Shown piece after piece: positions 34,715 to 41,781 of a DNA stretch of 64,000 nucleotides. The first letter of the stretch is position 1; each line of letters starts with the position of its first letter. Made by a program: the position numbers and the translations under genes. The stretch covers positions 5,874,501 through 5,938,500 of the forward strand of contig NZ_AP025591.1 of the NCBI RefSeq assembly GCF_023169945.1, in the 5' to 3' direction. The DNA is from Anaeromyxobacter oryzae. GTDB taxonomy: Bacteria; Myxococcota; Myxococcia; Myxococcales; Anaeromyxobacteraceae. The notes under the pieces were generated by a model, which saw nothing but the letters and a program-made list of their open reading frames with translations, made no database searches and was not told the origin of the DNA.

Positions 34715-35821
34715 TCACCGGCAGGAGACCGGCGCGCACGGGCCGCGGCCGGTCGCGGCGCAGCAGTGGAGCGGCGCCCCGTCCACGCCCTCGAAGCGGT
34801 AGCGCCACCCGTCGGCACCGACCTCGAGCACGCCGTAGCCCCACGCCCCCGAGCCGAAGAGGAGCTCCGCCGCGGGGACCGAGACGCTCTCGAACCGCTC
34901 CTCGGGACGGCCACGCGCGCCGTTGCCGGACACGAGCACGTCGAGCCCCTCGGGCGTCCGGAGGTGCTGCAGGTCGTGGTCATGGCCACCGAGCCAGGCG
35001 CGCACGTTCCCGCCCGCGGCGGCGAGGAGCCTCCGGCTCCGCTCGACCTGGGCCGCCATGCGCGAGTCGTCGCGGTGCACGCCCGCGATCGCCGGCGGGT
35101 GGTGACCGACGACGAAGCAGACGCGGCGGTCGCAGCCGGCCGCCGCCCCCGCGACGAAGGCGACCTCGTCCTCGAAGGAGAAGCCGCCGTAGTCGCCGCG
35201 GAGGAGGTTCGAGTCGACGACGATGAAGCGCGCCGGTCCCGCGTCCACGACGTAGTGCCGCCCCGGCATGCTCCAGAGCGGCGACGCGTGCGCGACCTCG
35301 AGGCACGCCTTGAGGCGCTGCACGGCGGCCGGCTCCCCGGCGCCGCATCGCGCGACGTCGTGATTCCCGAGGGCGAGCCAGATCCGCGGGGCACGCCGCG
35401 AGGCCGCGAGCGCCGCGAGCGGCGCCTCGTGCCGGGCGAACCCGGGATCCGCCGGCGGCGAGAAGCCGGGCGAGACGGTGTTTCCGTCGGGCGCGAACGC
35501 ACAGGCGGCCGCGCCGGGGAGGGCGGCGTCGGGGCCGCACTCGTACAGGTTGTCGCCGGGGAACACGGCCAGATCGAACGGCGCGCGCTGGTGCGCGCGG
35601 ACGACCGCCGCGGCGACGGCGCCCTGCTGTCGCGTGCGGTCGCCGAAGTCGGCGAGGTGCAGGACCCGGACGACCGGGCCGGCGAGCGGGCGCGGCGCGG
35701 GTGCGGGGTGGAGCGCGGCGCCCCGGCGGACGGTGACGCCCTGCGCGCCGGCCTGGCCGGAGAAGGCGAGCGCGGCCGCGACGGGGAGCGCCGCGGCGAG
35801 GGCGCGCCACCGCGGCGTCAC
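34715..35821 (-). CDS. Secreted metallophosphoesterase (purple acid phosphatase-like)
   Basis: 368 residues with a signal peptide (about residues 1-26, ending SGQAGA). The calcineurin-type dimetal centre is complete: ADFGD, FPGDN, LGNHD, VGHHPP and GGHDHD. Cys residues (YECGPD, AACAF, CGAGEP, GCDRRVCF, HCCAATGRGPCAPVSC) suggest disulfides in an exported enzyme. The substrate, probably a phosphomonoester, is unknown. The start is GTG, overlapping the folD stop as GTGA, so it is the second gene of a folD-led operon although functionally unrelated. Confidence 0.82.
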   Translation of the reverse strand: MTPRWRALAAALPVAAALAFSGQAGAQGVTVRRGAALHPAPAPRPLAGPVVRVLHLADFGDRTRQQGAVAAAVVRAHQRAPFDLAVFPGDNLYECGPDAALPGAAACAFAPDGNTVSPGFSPPADPGFARHEAPLAALAASRRAPRIWLALGNHDVARCGAGEPAAVQRLKACLEVAHASPLWSMPGRHYVVDAGPARFIVVDSNLLRGDYGGFSFEDEVAFVAGAAAGCDRRVCFVVGHHPPAIAGVHRDDSRMAAQVERSRRLLAAAGGNVRAWLGGHDHDLQHLRTPEGLDVLVSGNGARGRPEERFESVSVPAAELLFGSGAWGYGVLEVGADGWRYRFEGVDGAPLHCCAATGRGPCAPVSCR

Positions 35822-36663
35822 GGCAGCGTGCGCCGCGCGAGCTCGACCGTGTTGACGAGCAGCATCGCGCGCGTCATCGGGCCGACCCCGCCCGGGACCG
35901 GAGTGATCGCCGACGCGCGGCGCGCGGCGGCCGCGTACTCGACGTCGCCGACGAGCTTGCCGTCCGCGAGCCGGTTCATGCCGACGTCGATCACCACGGC
36001 GCCCTCGCGGATCCAGTCGCCCTTCACCAGCTCGGCCTTGCCGATGGCGGCCACGACGATGTCCGCGCGGGCCACCTCGCCGGCGAGGTCCTGCGTGCGC
36101 GAGTGCGCGATGGTGACCGTCGCGTGCTTCTCGAGGAGCATCGCCGCCATCGGCTTCCCGACGATGTTGGAGCGTCCGATGACGATGGCGCGCTTGCCCT
36201 TCGGATCGACCTTCGCCTCCTCGAGCATCCGCATCACGCCGGCGGGCGTGCAGGGGCGGGGGACGCCAGGGATGCCGATGGAGAGGGCGCCGACGTTGAA
36301 CGGGTGGAAGCCGTCGGCGTCCTTCGCGGGCGAGATGGCGTCCAGGATCGCGCGCTCGTCCACGTGCTTCGGGAGCGGCAGCTGGACCAGGATGCCGTGC
36401 ACCTTCGGGTCGGCGTTGAGCTTCGCGATGAGCGCGAGCAGCTCCGCCTGCGTGACGGTCGCGGGGAGGTGGTGCTCGTCGGAGTGGATCCCGACCTCCT
36501 CGCAGTCCTTCCGCTTGCCGCGGACGTAGATGGCGGAAGCCGGGTCCTCGCCCACCCGCACCACGGTGAGGCCGGTGTGGACGCCCTTCGCCTTCAGCGC
36601 CTTCACCCCCTCCGCGACCTCCGCCTTCACCTTCGCCGCGATCTGCTTGCCGTCGATGATCAT
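35818..36663 (-). CDS. folD: Bifunctional methylenetetrahydrofolate dehydrogenase/cyclohydrolase
   Basis: 281 residues, full length. The catalytic Tyr/Lys pair is in YVRGKRKDCEE, substrate loop in VQLPLPKHVD, NADP-binding GRSNIVGKP and the C-terminal signature PVPGGVGPMT. It interconverts 5,10-methylene-, methenyl- and 10-formyl-THF in the cytoplasm, supplying purine synthesis (purN is also in this window) and using the product of the gcv system. The ATG at 36663 has no ribosome site and lies about 10 nt after a good -10 element, so a leaderless mRNA is possible. Confidence 0.96.
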   Translation of the reverse strand: MIIDGKQIAAKVKAEVAEGVKALKAKGVHTGLTVVRVGEDPASAIYVRGKRKDCEEVGIHSDEHHLPATVTQAELLALIAKLNADPKVHGILVQLPLPKHVDERAILDAISPAKDADGFHPFNVGALSIGIPGVPRPCTPAGVMRMLEEAKVDPKGKRAIVIGRSNIVGKPMAAMLLEKHATVTIAHSRTQDLAGEVARADIVVAAIGKAELVKGDWIREGAVVIDVGMNRLADGKLVGDVEYAAAARRASAITPVPGGVGPMTRAMLLVNTVELARRTLP

Positions 36664-36672
36664 GGGCGGCGG

Positions 36673-36701
36673 AGTATAGAACAGCATGCCGCAGGTGTCC
36701 C
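36673..36701 (-). promoter_or_regulatory. Putative folD promoter
   Basis: On the minus strand GGGACA (36701-36696), a 17-bp spacer, then TATACT (36678-36673), five of six in the -10. The predicted start near 36666 is only about 3 nt before the folD ATG. Confidence 0.55.
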
Positions 36702-36783
36702 CCATCCGTGGCTGCTTGTGAGCACGCCGCTTCGTGGCTAACCGTCCAGGGCAGCTCTCCCTCGCCGCACCGCGGAGCCGGTC

Positions 36784-37002
36784 ATGGCCCTGTACCGCTT
36801 CCTGTTCGCGCCCGTCCTCCTCGCCGTCGCGGTCCTGCACGGCGGCGGTCGGCCGCACCAGGCCATGGAACCGCGCGCGGACGCCGTCGTGCAGGTGATC
36901 GACGCCACCTCGCCGCGCGCCGCCCGTCCGGTACCAGCCGCAGCGCGGGCCGACGCCGCGACGCGTCGCCCCGAGCCGCTGCGTTCCCCGGCGAGCCGCT
37001 GA
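36784..37002 (+). CDS. Small putative exported protein
   Basis: 72 residues starting with a signal-like hydrophobic stretch (MALYRFLFAPVLLAVAVLHG), followed by a charged Ala/Arg/Pro-rich remainder without a recognised motif. GGAG sits 7 nt before the ATG. It lies between the divergent folD promoter and the zinc-ribbon gene. It may be real or a chance frame in GC-rich DNA. Confidence 0.35.
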   Translation: MALYRFLFAPVLLAVAVLHGGGRPHQAMEPRADAVVQVIDATSPRAARPVPAAARADAATRRPEPLRSPASR

Positions 37003-37070
37003 TTCCTCGCGGCGCGGTCCTCCGCGGCTATGATTCCGCCGCGCGCGCCCCCGGCGCGCTGGAGGTGATC

Positions 37071-37550
37071 ATGCAGCTGTGCGATCGGTGCGCCACGCCC
37101 CCGACCCCGCTCGACGAGGAGGGACGCTGCGTCACCTGCGACGCCGCGGGCGAAGGCCTCGCGCTCCTGTCCCGCTCCGCGTTCGCCTCCATCCGCGACA
37201 TGATGACGCTGCTCGAGGACAAGGGGCTCGCGCCGGAGATGGAGAAGGTGCCGCCGGCGCGCCCGGAGGAGCGGGTGCACCCGCTCTGGAACCTCTATGT
37301 CCCGGCGGACGAGGTGGGCGCCGCCCGGGACCTGCTCCGGAAGGACTGGGCGGGGCTGCTCGAGGATCCGGACGCGACCGCCGCCGCCGAGCGAGGGCAG
37401 GCGGAGATCGATCTCGACGCGGGCGGCGAGGTGACCTGCCCCGCGTGCGGGCACCGCTTCGCCATCGGGGGGACGGGGGAGGTGGAGTGCCCCGAGTGCG
37501 GCCTCGGCCTCGGGGTGCCCGGGGCGGCGCCGGACGACTCGAAAGAGTGA
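37071..37550 (+). CDS. Zinc-ribbon protein with DUF2007-like middle domain
   Basis: 159 residues. An N-terminal Cys cluster (CDRCATP and CVTCDAA) forms a first zinc ribbon. The middle (FASIRDMMTLLEDKGLAPEM to YVPADEVGAARDLLRKDW) has the pattern of DUF2007 (putative signal-transducing) proteins. A second ribbon closes the protein (CPACGHRF and CPECGLGL). The ribosome site is the unusually complete GGAGGTGATC placed directly against the ATG, which suggests strong translation. It precedes the deaminase-family gene by 33 bp on the same strand. Its function is unknown; protein-protein or nucleic-acid binding is likely. Confidence 0.7.
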   Translation: MQLCDRCATPPTPLDEEGRCVTCDAAGEGLALLSRSAFASIRDMMTLLEDKGLAPEMEKVPPARPEERVHPLWNLYVPADEVGAARDLLRKDWAGLLEDPDATAAAERGQAEIDLDAGGEVTCPACGHRFAIGGTGEVECPECGLGLGVPGAAPDDSKE

Positions 37551-37583
37551 GCTTCCGTCGGAGGTGCGCGGTATCTCCCGCGC

Positions 37584-38585
37584 ATGGCTCGCGAGCTCTC
37601 GGACCTCCACATCCACGTCGGCGGCGCCGTCGCGCCGCACATCCTCTGGTCCATCGCGCACGACCAGGGCTTCAAGCTCCCGGTCTCCGACTACTGGGAG
37701 TTCAAGGAGCTCGTCTCGGCCCGGCCAGGCAAGGTGAAGTCGCTCGACGAGTACCTCGCGGTCCTCCACACCTGGACCGAGAAGATCCAGTCCTCGCCCC
37801 AGGCGATGGAGCGGAGCGTCTACGAGGTGATCGGGAAGGAGTACCGCTCCTCCCGCGTCTCGCTCATCGAGCTGCGGTTCAACCCGATGAAGCGCAACGT
37901 GGGCGGGGAGCGCGACCTCGACCACATCATCCACGCGGCGCTCCGCGGGATGGACCGCGCCGTGCTCGAGTACGGCGTGCAGGCGGGGCTCATCTTCTGC
38001 CTCGCGCGCGAGTTCCCGCTCGCGCTCAACGAGATCCTGGTCGAGAAGGCCATCAAGTACCGGAAGCGCGGCGTCGTGGGGATCGACCTCGCCGGCACGG
38101 AGAAGCACGCCGTCGAGCTGATGCCGACCGAGGTGAAGCGCTACCGCGAGCTGTACGCGCGGGCGCGAAAGGCCGGCCTCAAGACGACGGTCCACACGGG
38201 CGAGACCGCCGGCACCGGCCCGGAGGGCGTCCGCGCCGTCGTCGAGGAGCTCGAGCCACACCGGATCGGGCACGGCATCTGCGCCGCCCGCGACGACCGG
38301 GTCATGGACCTGCTCCGGGAGCGCGGCGTCACGCTCGAGATCTGCCCCTCGTCGAACCTCGCGACGCGCGCCGTCGCGTCCCTCGACGAGCTCGGCCAGG
38401 TGCTGGCGCGGTTCTGGGAGCGCGGCGTGCGGTTCACGATCAACACCGACGGTCCCTACCTGCTCGACACGAACATGCGCACCGAGGTGCGGATGCTGCG
38501 CGAGGCGGGCGTGCTCTCGGAGGAGCAGCTCGATCAGGCGATCCGGTGGGCCCGCGAGGCGACGTTCATCGGGGAGGCGGGGTAG
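37584..38585 (+). CDS. Adenosine deaminase-family amidohydrolase with altered substrate pocket
   Basis: 333 residues of the ADA/AMP deaminase metal-dependent hydrolase family. Metal ligands are kept: H9 and H11 in DLHIHVGG, H204 in HTGE (with catalytic E207), D289 in NTDGP; H230 in RIGHG is also present. In true adenosine deaminases the first motif reads HxHLDG and the last NTDDP. Here Gly13 replaces the Asp that binds the ribose 5'-OH and Gly290 replaces the Asp that contacts purine N7. Hydrolytic deamination of some purine-like or other amino compound is likely, but adenosine may not be the substrate. It lies in tandem after the zinc-ribbon gene. Confidence 0.8.
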   Translation: MARELSDLHIHVGGAVAPHILWSIAHDQGFKLPVSDYWEFKELVSARPGKVKSLDEYLAVLHTWTEKIQSSPQAMERSVYEVIGKEYRSSRVSLIELRFNPMKRNVGGERDLDHIIHAALRGMDRAVLEYGVQAGLIFCLAREFPLALNEILVEKAIKYRKRGVVGIDLAGTEKHAVELMPTEVKRYRELYARARKAGLKTTVHTGETAGTGPEGVRAVVEELEPHRIGHGICAARDDRVMDLLRERGVTLEICPSSNLATRAVASLDELGQVLARFWERGVRFTINTDGPYLLDTNMRTEVRMLREAGVLSEEQLDQAIRWAREATFIGEAG

Positions 38586-38631
38586 GGGAAGCGTGGCCGC
38601 GCGAACCGCGGCGGAGTCGAGGGGTGCCGCG

Positions 38632-40251
38632 TCAGTCGCGCACGAGCACCGCTGACACGTGCTCCGGGCGGACCGTCCCGCCCTCGGCCGCGGGCCGGAG
38701 CTCCTCCGCCCGCGCACGGGCGAGGGCGAGGAGGAGCGCCCCGGCGTCGCCGCCGGTCGCGAGGCGCGGGTCGTCGATCGCTGCGAGCGCCCGCGCTGCA
38801 GCCGGGAGCTCGGCCGCGGCGAGGGGAGCTGGCGCGAAGGGGCGCCCGAGCCGCTCGTTCGCGAGCGCGGTCAGGTACAGCGTCGAGAGGCGCGGCGCGA
38901 GCGGTCCCTCGGTCCGGACCGCGAGGCCGAGCGTCCGCGCGAGCGCGGCGAGGCCCTCGGCGAGGTCGAGCGCTGCCGTCGCGCGGGCGAGGTCGTCGGC
39001 CGAGCGGAACGCGCGGGGCTCGAAGGCGGCCGCGGCGGGCGTGGCCCAGTCCTCCCGCAGCGCCTCGAGGCCGGGGAAGTAGCGGGGGCGCTTCCCGGCG
39101 AGGGCCGCCACCGCCTCGCCGAGCGGCGCGTCGAGGAGCGGCGCCTCGCGCGTCCCGGCGGCGCCGCCCGCGAGGAGGCGGTCCGCGCGCCACTTGAGGG
39201 CGAGCACGCGCCCGAACCCCTCCTGGAAGATCCGCTTCACCGGCGTCGCGCCGAGCACCTCGGCCGCGCGCGCCGGATCGCGGCCGGCGAGCTGCTCGAG
39301 GCCGAGCTCGAGCAGCGCGCGGGCGCGCTCGAAGGCGTCGCGAACCGCTTCCAGGTCGGCGACGTCCACCTGGTCGGCGACGAGGACCGCGTTCGCGGCG
39401 GCGACGATCTCCTGATCGAGGACGTCGCGCTCCTCCGGCGGGAGGGCCGCGGCCGCGCCGTCGAGGAGGGCGCCGGTGGCGAGCGTCGCGAGGAAGAAGC
39501 CGGGCGGCCGCGCGGGCGCGCCGGGCGCGTGCGCCGCCGGCGTGCGCGGCGGGCGCGCGAACCACGAGAGCGCCTCCTCCATCGTCGGGAAGCCGAGGTC
39601 CGCGAGGCGCCCCGTCCGCCAGCGGAGCGCGGTCTCCTCGAGCTCGCTCGGCGCCTCCCACCGGATCGCGGAGAGCAGGCGCGACGCCCTGAAGGGATCC
39701 TCGGCGTAGAGGTCGTCGACCAGGCCGCGGACGGCGGCGTACTCGGTGCCCTCGACGACGAACTCGACGACGAACTTGCCCTCCGGGGTCCGCATGAAGC
39801 GATCGCTCTCGAACTCCGGATCCGGGTCCTGCTCGAGGTCGTGGATCCGCAGCGCGTCGCGGAAGAGGAGGAAGAGCACCTCCAGGTCGAGCGCCTGGAG
39901 CTTGCGTGTCCACCGGGCCGACGCCTTCGGATCGCGGTACGCCCCGGCCCGCGCGGCGCGGAGCCACGGCAGCGCCTTCCGGGGCGCGAACCCGTCGGCC
40001 GTCCACGCGTCGAGATCGAGGAAGATCTTGAACTGCTCCGGCGAGGCGAGCTGGGCGAGGACCGCGGCGTCGCCGAGGCCGATGTCGCGGATCGTGAAGT
40101 ACAGCTCGTCGGCCGGCAGGGCGCGGACGAGCGCCTGCGGATCTCGGGCGCCGAGGATCACGTCGAGCCGCTTCCGGCCGTGAGCCTGCGCGAGCGCGGA
40201 GCGGGCCTGGGCCAGCTCGGAGGGTGCGAGCGACTTGTCTTGCTTGGCCAT
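38632..40251 (-). CDS. DUF6178 family protein
   Basis: 539 residues, predicted all-helical and soluble. The N-terminal about 230 residues contain the most conserved-looking part (LPADELYFTIRDIGLGDAAV, FLDLDAWTADGF, SDRFMRTPEGKFVVEF, then YAEDPFRASRLLSAIRWE), seen in DUF6178 proteins of Deltaproteobacteria; no enzymatic motif is recognised. GGAGG lies 8 nt before the ATG. It is 76 bp downstream of the murQ stop on the same strand and converges with the deaminase-family gene. Confidence 0.65.
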   Translation of the reverse strand: MAKQDKSLAPSELAQARSALAQAHGRKRLDVILGARDPQALVRALPADELYFTIRDIGLGDAAVLAQLASPEQFKIFLDLDAWTADGFAPRKALPWLRAARAGAYRDPKASARWTRKLQALDLEVLFLLFRDALRIHDLEQDPDPEFESDRFMRTPEGKFVVEFVVEGTEYAAVRGLVDDLYAEDPFRASRLLSAIRWEAPSELEETALRWRTGRLADLGFPTMEEALSWFARPPRTPAAHAPGAPARPPGFFLATLATGALLDGAAAALPPEERDVLDQEIVAAANAVLVADQVDVADLEAVRDAFERARALLELGLEQLAGRDPARAAEVLGATPVKRIFQEGFGRVLALKWRADRLLAGGAAGTREAPLLDAPLGEAVAALAGKRPRYFPGLEALREDWATPAAAAFEPRAFRSADDLARATAALDLAEGLAALARTLGLAVRTEGPLAPRLSTLYLTALANERLGRPFAPAPLAAAELPAAARALAAIDDPRLATGGDAGALLLALARARAEELRPAAEGGTVRPEHVSAVLVRD

Positions 40252-40302
40252 CGTGATTCCTCCCTCCAACGCGACGACCCCAGCGTCACCGATGCGGTCG
40301 CC

Positions 40303-40332
40303 GTTACCGTTACCGTTACCGTTACCGTCACC
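40303..40332. repeat. GTTACC hexamer microsatellite
   Basis: Four perfect GTTACC units (40303-40326) plus one variant GTCACC (40327-40332). The stop codon of the murQ reading frame falls inside the variant unit, so loss or gain of that base change would alter the length of the MurQ tail. Confidence 0.9.
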
Positions 40333-41473
40333 GAGCCCGTCCCCGTGACCCGCGTCCCGTGGCCCGTGGCCCCCGGCCCGTTCCCGTGCCCGACGGTGAA
40401 CGCGAGCGGCCCCCCTCACCCCGGCCCTCTCCCCCCGCTCCGCGGGGGGAGAGGGAGGATCCCTTCAACGCCCTCGACCTCGCCCTCGCCCTCGACTCCG
40501 CGCTCGATCTCGACTCCGCGCTCGATCTCGACTCCGCCCTCGCCCTCGACTCTGCGCTCGATCTCGACTCCGCGCTCGCCCTCGACTCCGCGCTCGATCT
40601 CGCCGACGACGCCCTCGATCTCGACCGCGATCCCGCTCCCGCCGCAGCCTCCACCGCCCGCCGCACGCTCCACCGGCAACGCTCGAGCAGCGCCCGCGCG
40701 GCGCGCGCGTCCACTCCCGCGAGCGCCACCACGTTCCGCACCGCCCGGTCCCGCAGCTTCGCGTTCGTGGGCCGCAGATCGACCATCCGCCCACCGCGGA
40801 CCGCGCCGAGCGACACGAACACCGTTGTCGAGAGCAGCCCGAGCGCCATCTTCGCCGCCGTGCCCGCCTTCATCCGGGTGGACCCCGCCACCAGCTCGGG
40901 GCCCGTGGCGAGCACGACCCGGTGATCCACCGGCGCGCCCGCGCCCGGGCTCGACGTGACGAGGGCCGTCCGCGCGCCGCGCCGCCGCGCCTCCGCGAGC
41001 GCCGCGACGACGAACGGCGTCCGGCCCGAGGCGCTGATGCCGACCACCACGTCGCGCGGGCCGACCCGCGTCCGTCGCACGGCCGCCCGCGCCGCGGCCG
41101 CGTCGTCCTCCGCGCCCTCGACGGCGCGGCGGAGCGCCCTCGGACCGCCGGCGACGAGGGCGACGACGCGGGACGGGGACACTCCGAACGTGGGAGGGCA
41201 CTCCGCGGCGTCGAGCGCGCCGAGTCGGCCGGACGTGCCGGCGCCGGCGTACACGAGCCGGCCGCCGGCGCGGAGCGCGTCCGCGACGGCGCGAGCGAGG
41301 GACGCGAGCGACGGCAGGGCCTGGCCCACCGCGCGCACCGCCTCCCGGTCGCCGGCGTGCAGCCGGGCGAGGAGGCGGCCCGCGGGGAGCCGCTCGAGAT
41401 CCGAGCCTCTGGGGTGGGGCGCCTCGGTGACGGGGAGCTGACGCTCGCGGCGTGCGCGCACTGCGCGGCTCAC
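40328..41473 (-). CDS. murQ: N-acetylmuramic acid 6-phosphate etherase with a repeat-derived C-terminal tail
   Basis: 381 residues; the family usually has about 300. Residues 1-280 form the SIS-fold etherase: LPVTEAPHPRG, YAGAGTSGRLGALDAAECPPTFG with the catalytic Glu at E91, ISASGRTPFV and the signature STRMKAGTAAKMALGLLST. It splits the lactyl ether of MurNAc-6-phosphate in peptidoglycan recycling. The last about 100 residues (SSAESR repeats, then a Gly/Arg-rich stretch) are encoded by an 18-bp tandem repeat, a REP-like palindrome and GC-rich DNA, so they look acquired and probably have no enzymatic role. GTG start; gene 26 bp after rpmB. Confidence 0.88.
   Translation of the reverse strand: MSRAVRARRERQLPVTEAPHPRGSDLERLPAGRLLARLHAGDREAVRAVGQALPSLASLARAVADALRAGGRLVYAGAGTSGRLGALDAAECPPTFGVSPSRVVALVAGGPRALRRAVEGAEDDAAAARAAVRRTRVGPRDVVVGISASGRTPFVVAALAEARRRGARTALVTSSPGAGAPVDHRVVLATGPELVAGSTRMKAGTAAKMALGLLSTTVFVSLGAVRGGRMVDLRPTNAKLRDRAVRNVVALAGVDARAARALLERCRWSVRRAVEAAAGAGSRSRSRASSARSSAESRASAESRSSAESRARAESRSSAESRSSAESRARARSRALKGSSLSPRGAGGEGRGEGGRSRSPSGTGTGRGPRATGRGSRGRAR
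40425..40455. repeat. REP-like palindrome within the murQ 3' end
   Basis: A perfect 14-bp inverted repeat CCCTCTCCCCCCGC / GCGGGGGGAGAGGG with loop TCC, preceded by CCCTCACCCCGG. This combination resembles a class of REP-like sequences common between genes of GC-rich Proteobacteria. Here it lies inside the reading frame of the murQ tail. Confidence 0.8.
40491..40598. repeat. 18-bp tandem repeat, six units, in the murQ tail
   Basis: Six head-to-tail units of CTCGACTCCGCGCTCGAT with one to three substitutions in some, flanked on both sides by degenerate relatives (CTCGCC and CTCGAT blocks). In the murQ frame each unit encodes six residues of the SSAESR type. The unit length is a multiple of three, so copy-number change keeps the frame. 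Confidence 0.9.
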
Positions 41474-41499
41474 CCTGTGGGCCCCGGGCGAGGGACCCT

Positions 41500-41718
41500 C
41501 TACGCCTGCGCGGCGGTCGACCGGCCGCGGCCCGCCTTCATGACCTTGCCGGCCTTGAGGCAGCGCGTGCAGACGCGGATGTGCTTCACCTCACCCGCGA
41601 GGTTCGCGCGCACCGAGCGAAGGTTCGGGAGCGAGCGCGTCTTGTTCTTGTTGTTCGCGTGGGAAACGGTGTTCCCGACGAGCGGGCCCTTCCCACAGAT
41701 CTCGCAGCGGCGTGCCAT
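41500..41718 (-). CDS. rpmB: 50S ribosomal protein L28 (zinc-binding form)
   Basis: 72 residues: ARRCEICGKGPLVGNTVSHANNK-type N-terminus and VCTRCLKAGKVMKA at the C-terminus. The two CxxC pairs (C5/C8 and C50/C53) mark the zinc-containing C+ variant of L28. The ATG at 41718 is chosen because MARRCEICG is the usual beginning. A good promoter lies 32 bp upstream. murQ follows after 26 bp and is probably cotranscribed. Confidence 0.94.
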   Translation of the reverse strand: MARRCEICGKGPLVGNTVSHANNKNKTRSLPNLRSVRANLAGEVKHIRVCTRCLKAGKVMKAGRGRSTAAQA

Positions 41719-41749
41719 GTCGGACTCCAAAACCGTTAAGGAGCGCGGG

Positions 41750-41777
41750 ATATTACCGATCCGCGCTCGAAAGGCAA
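41750..41777 (-). promoter_or_regulatory. Promoter of rpmB (and probably murQ)
   Basis: On the minus strand TTGCCT (41777-41772), a 16-bp spacer and TAATAT (41755-41750). It starts within the 63-bp gap after the FAD oxidoreductase gene and gives a leader of about 25 nt. Confidence 0.65.
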
Positions 41778-41781
41778 GGGG

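Noticed and set aside
37584..38585. Plain annotation as adenosine deaminase
   Set aside because: Both substrate-binding Asp residues are Gly, so only the family level is supported.
40491..40598. CRISPR-like array
   Set aside because: The 18-bp units are directly adjacent with no spacers and code for a protein tail; no cas genes are present.
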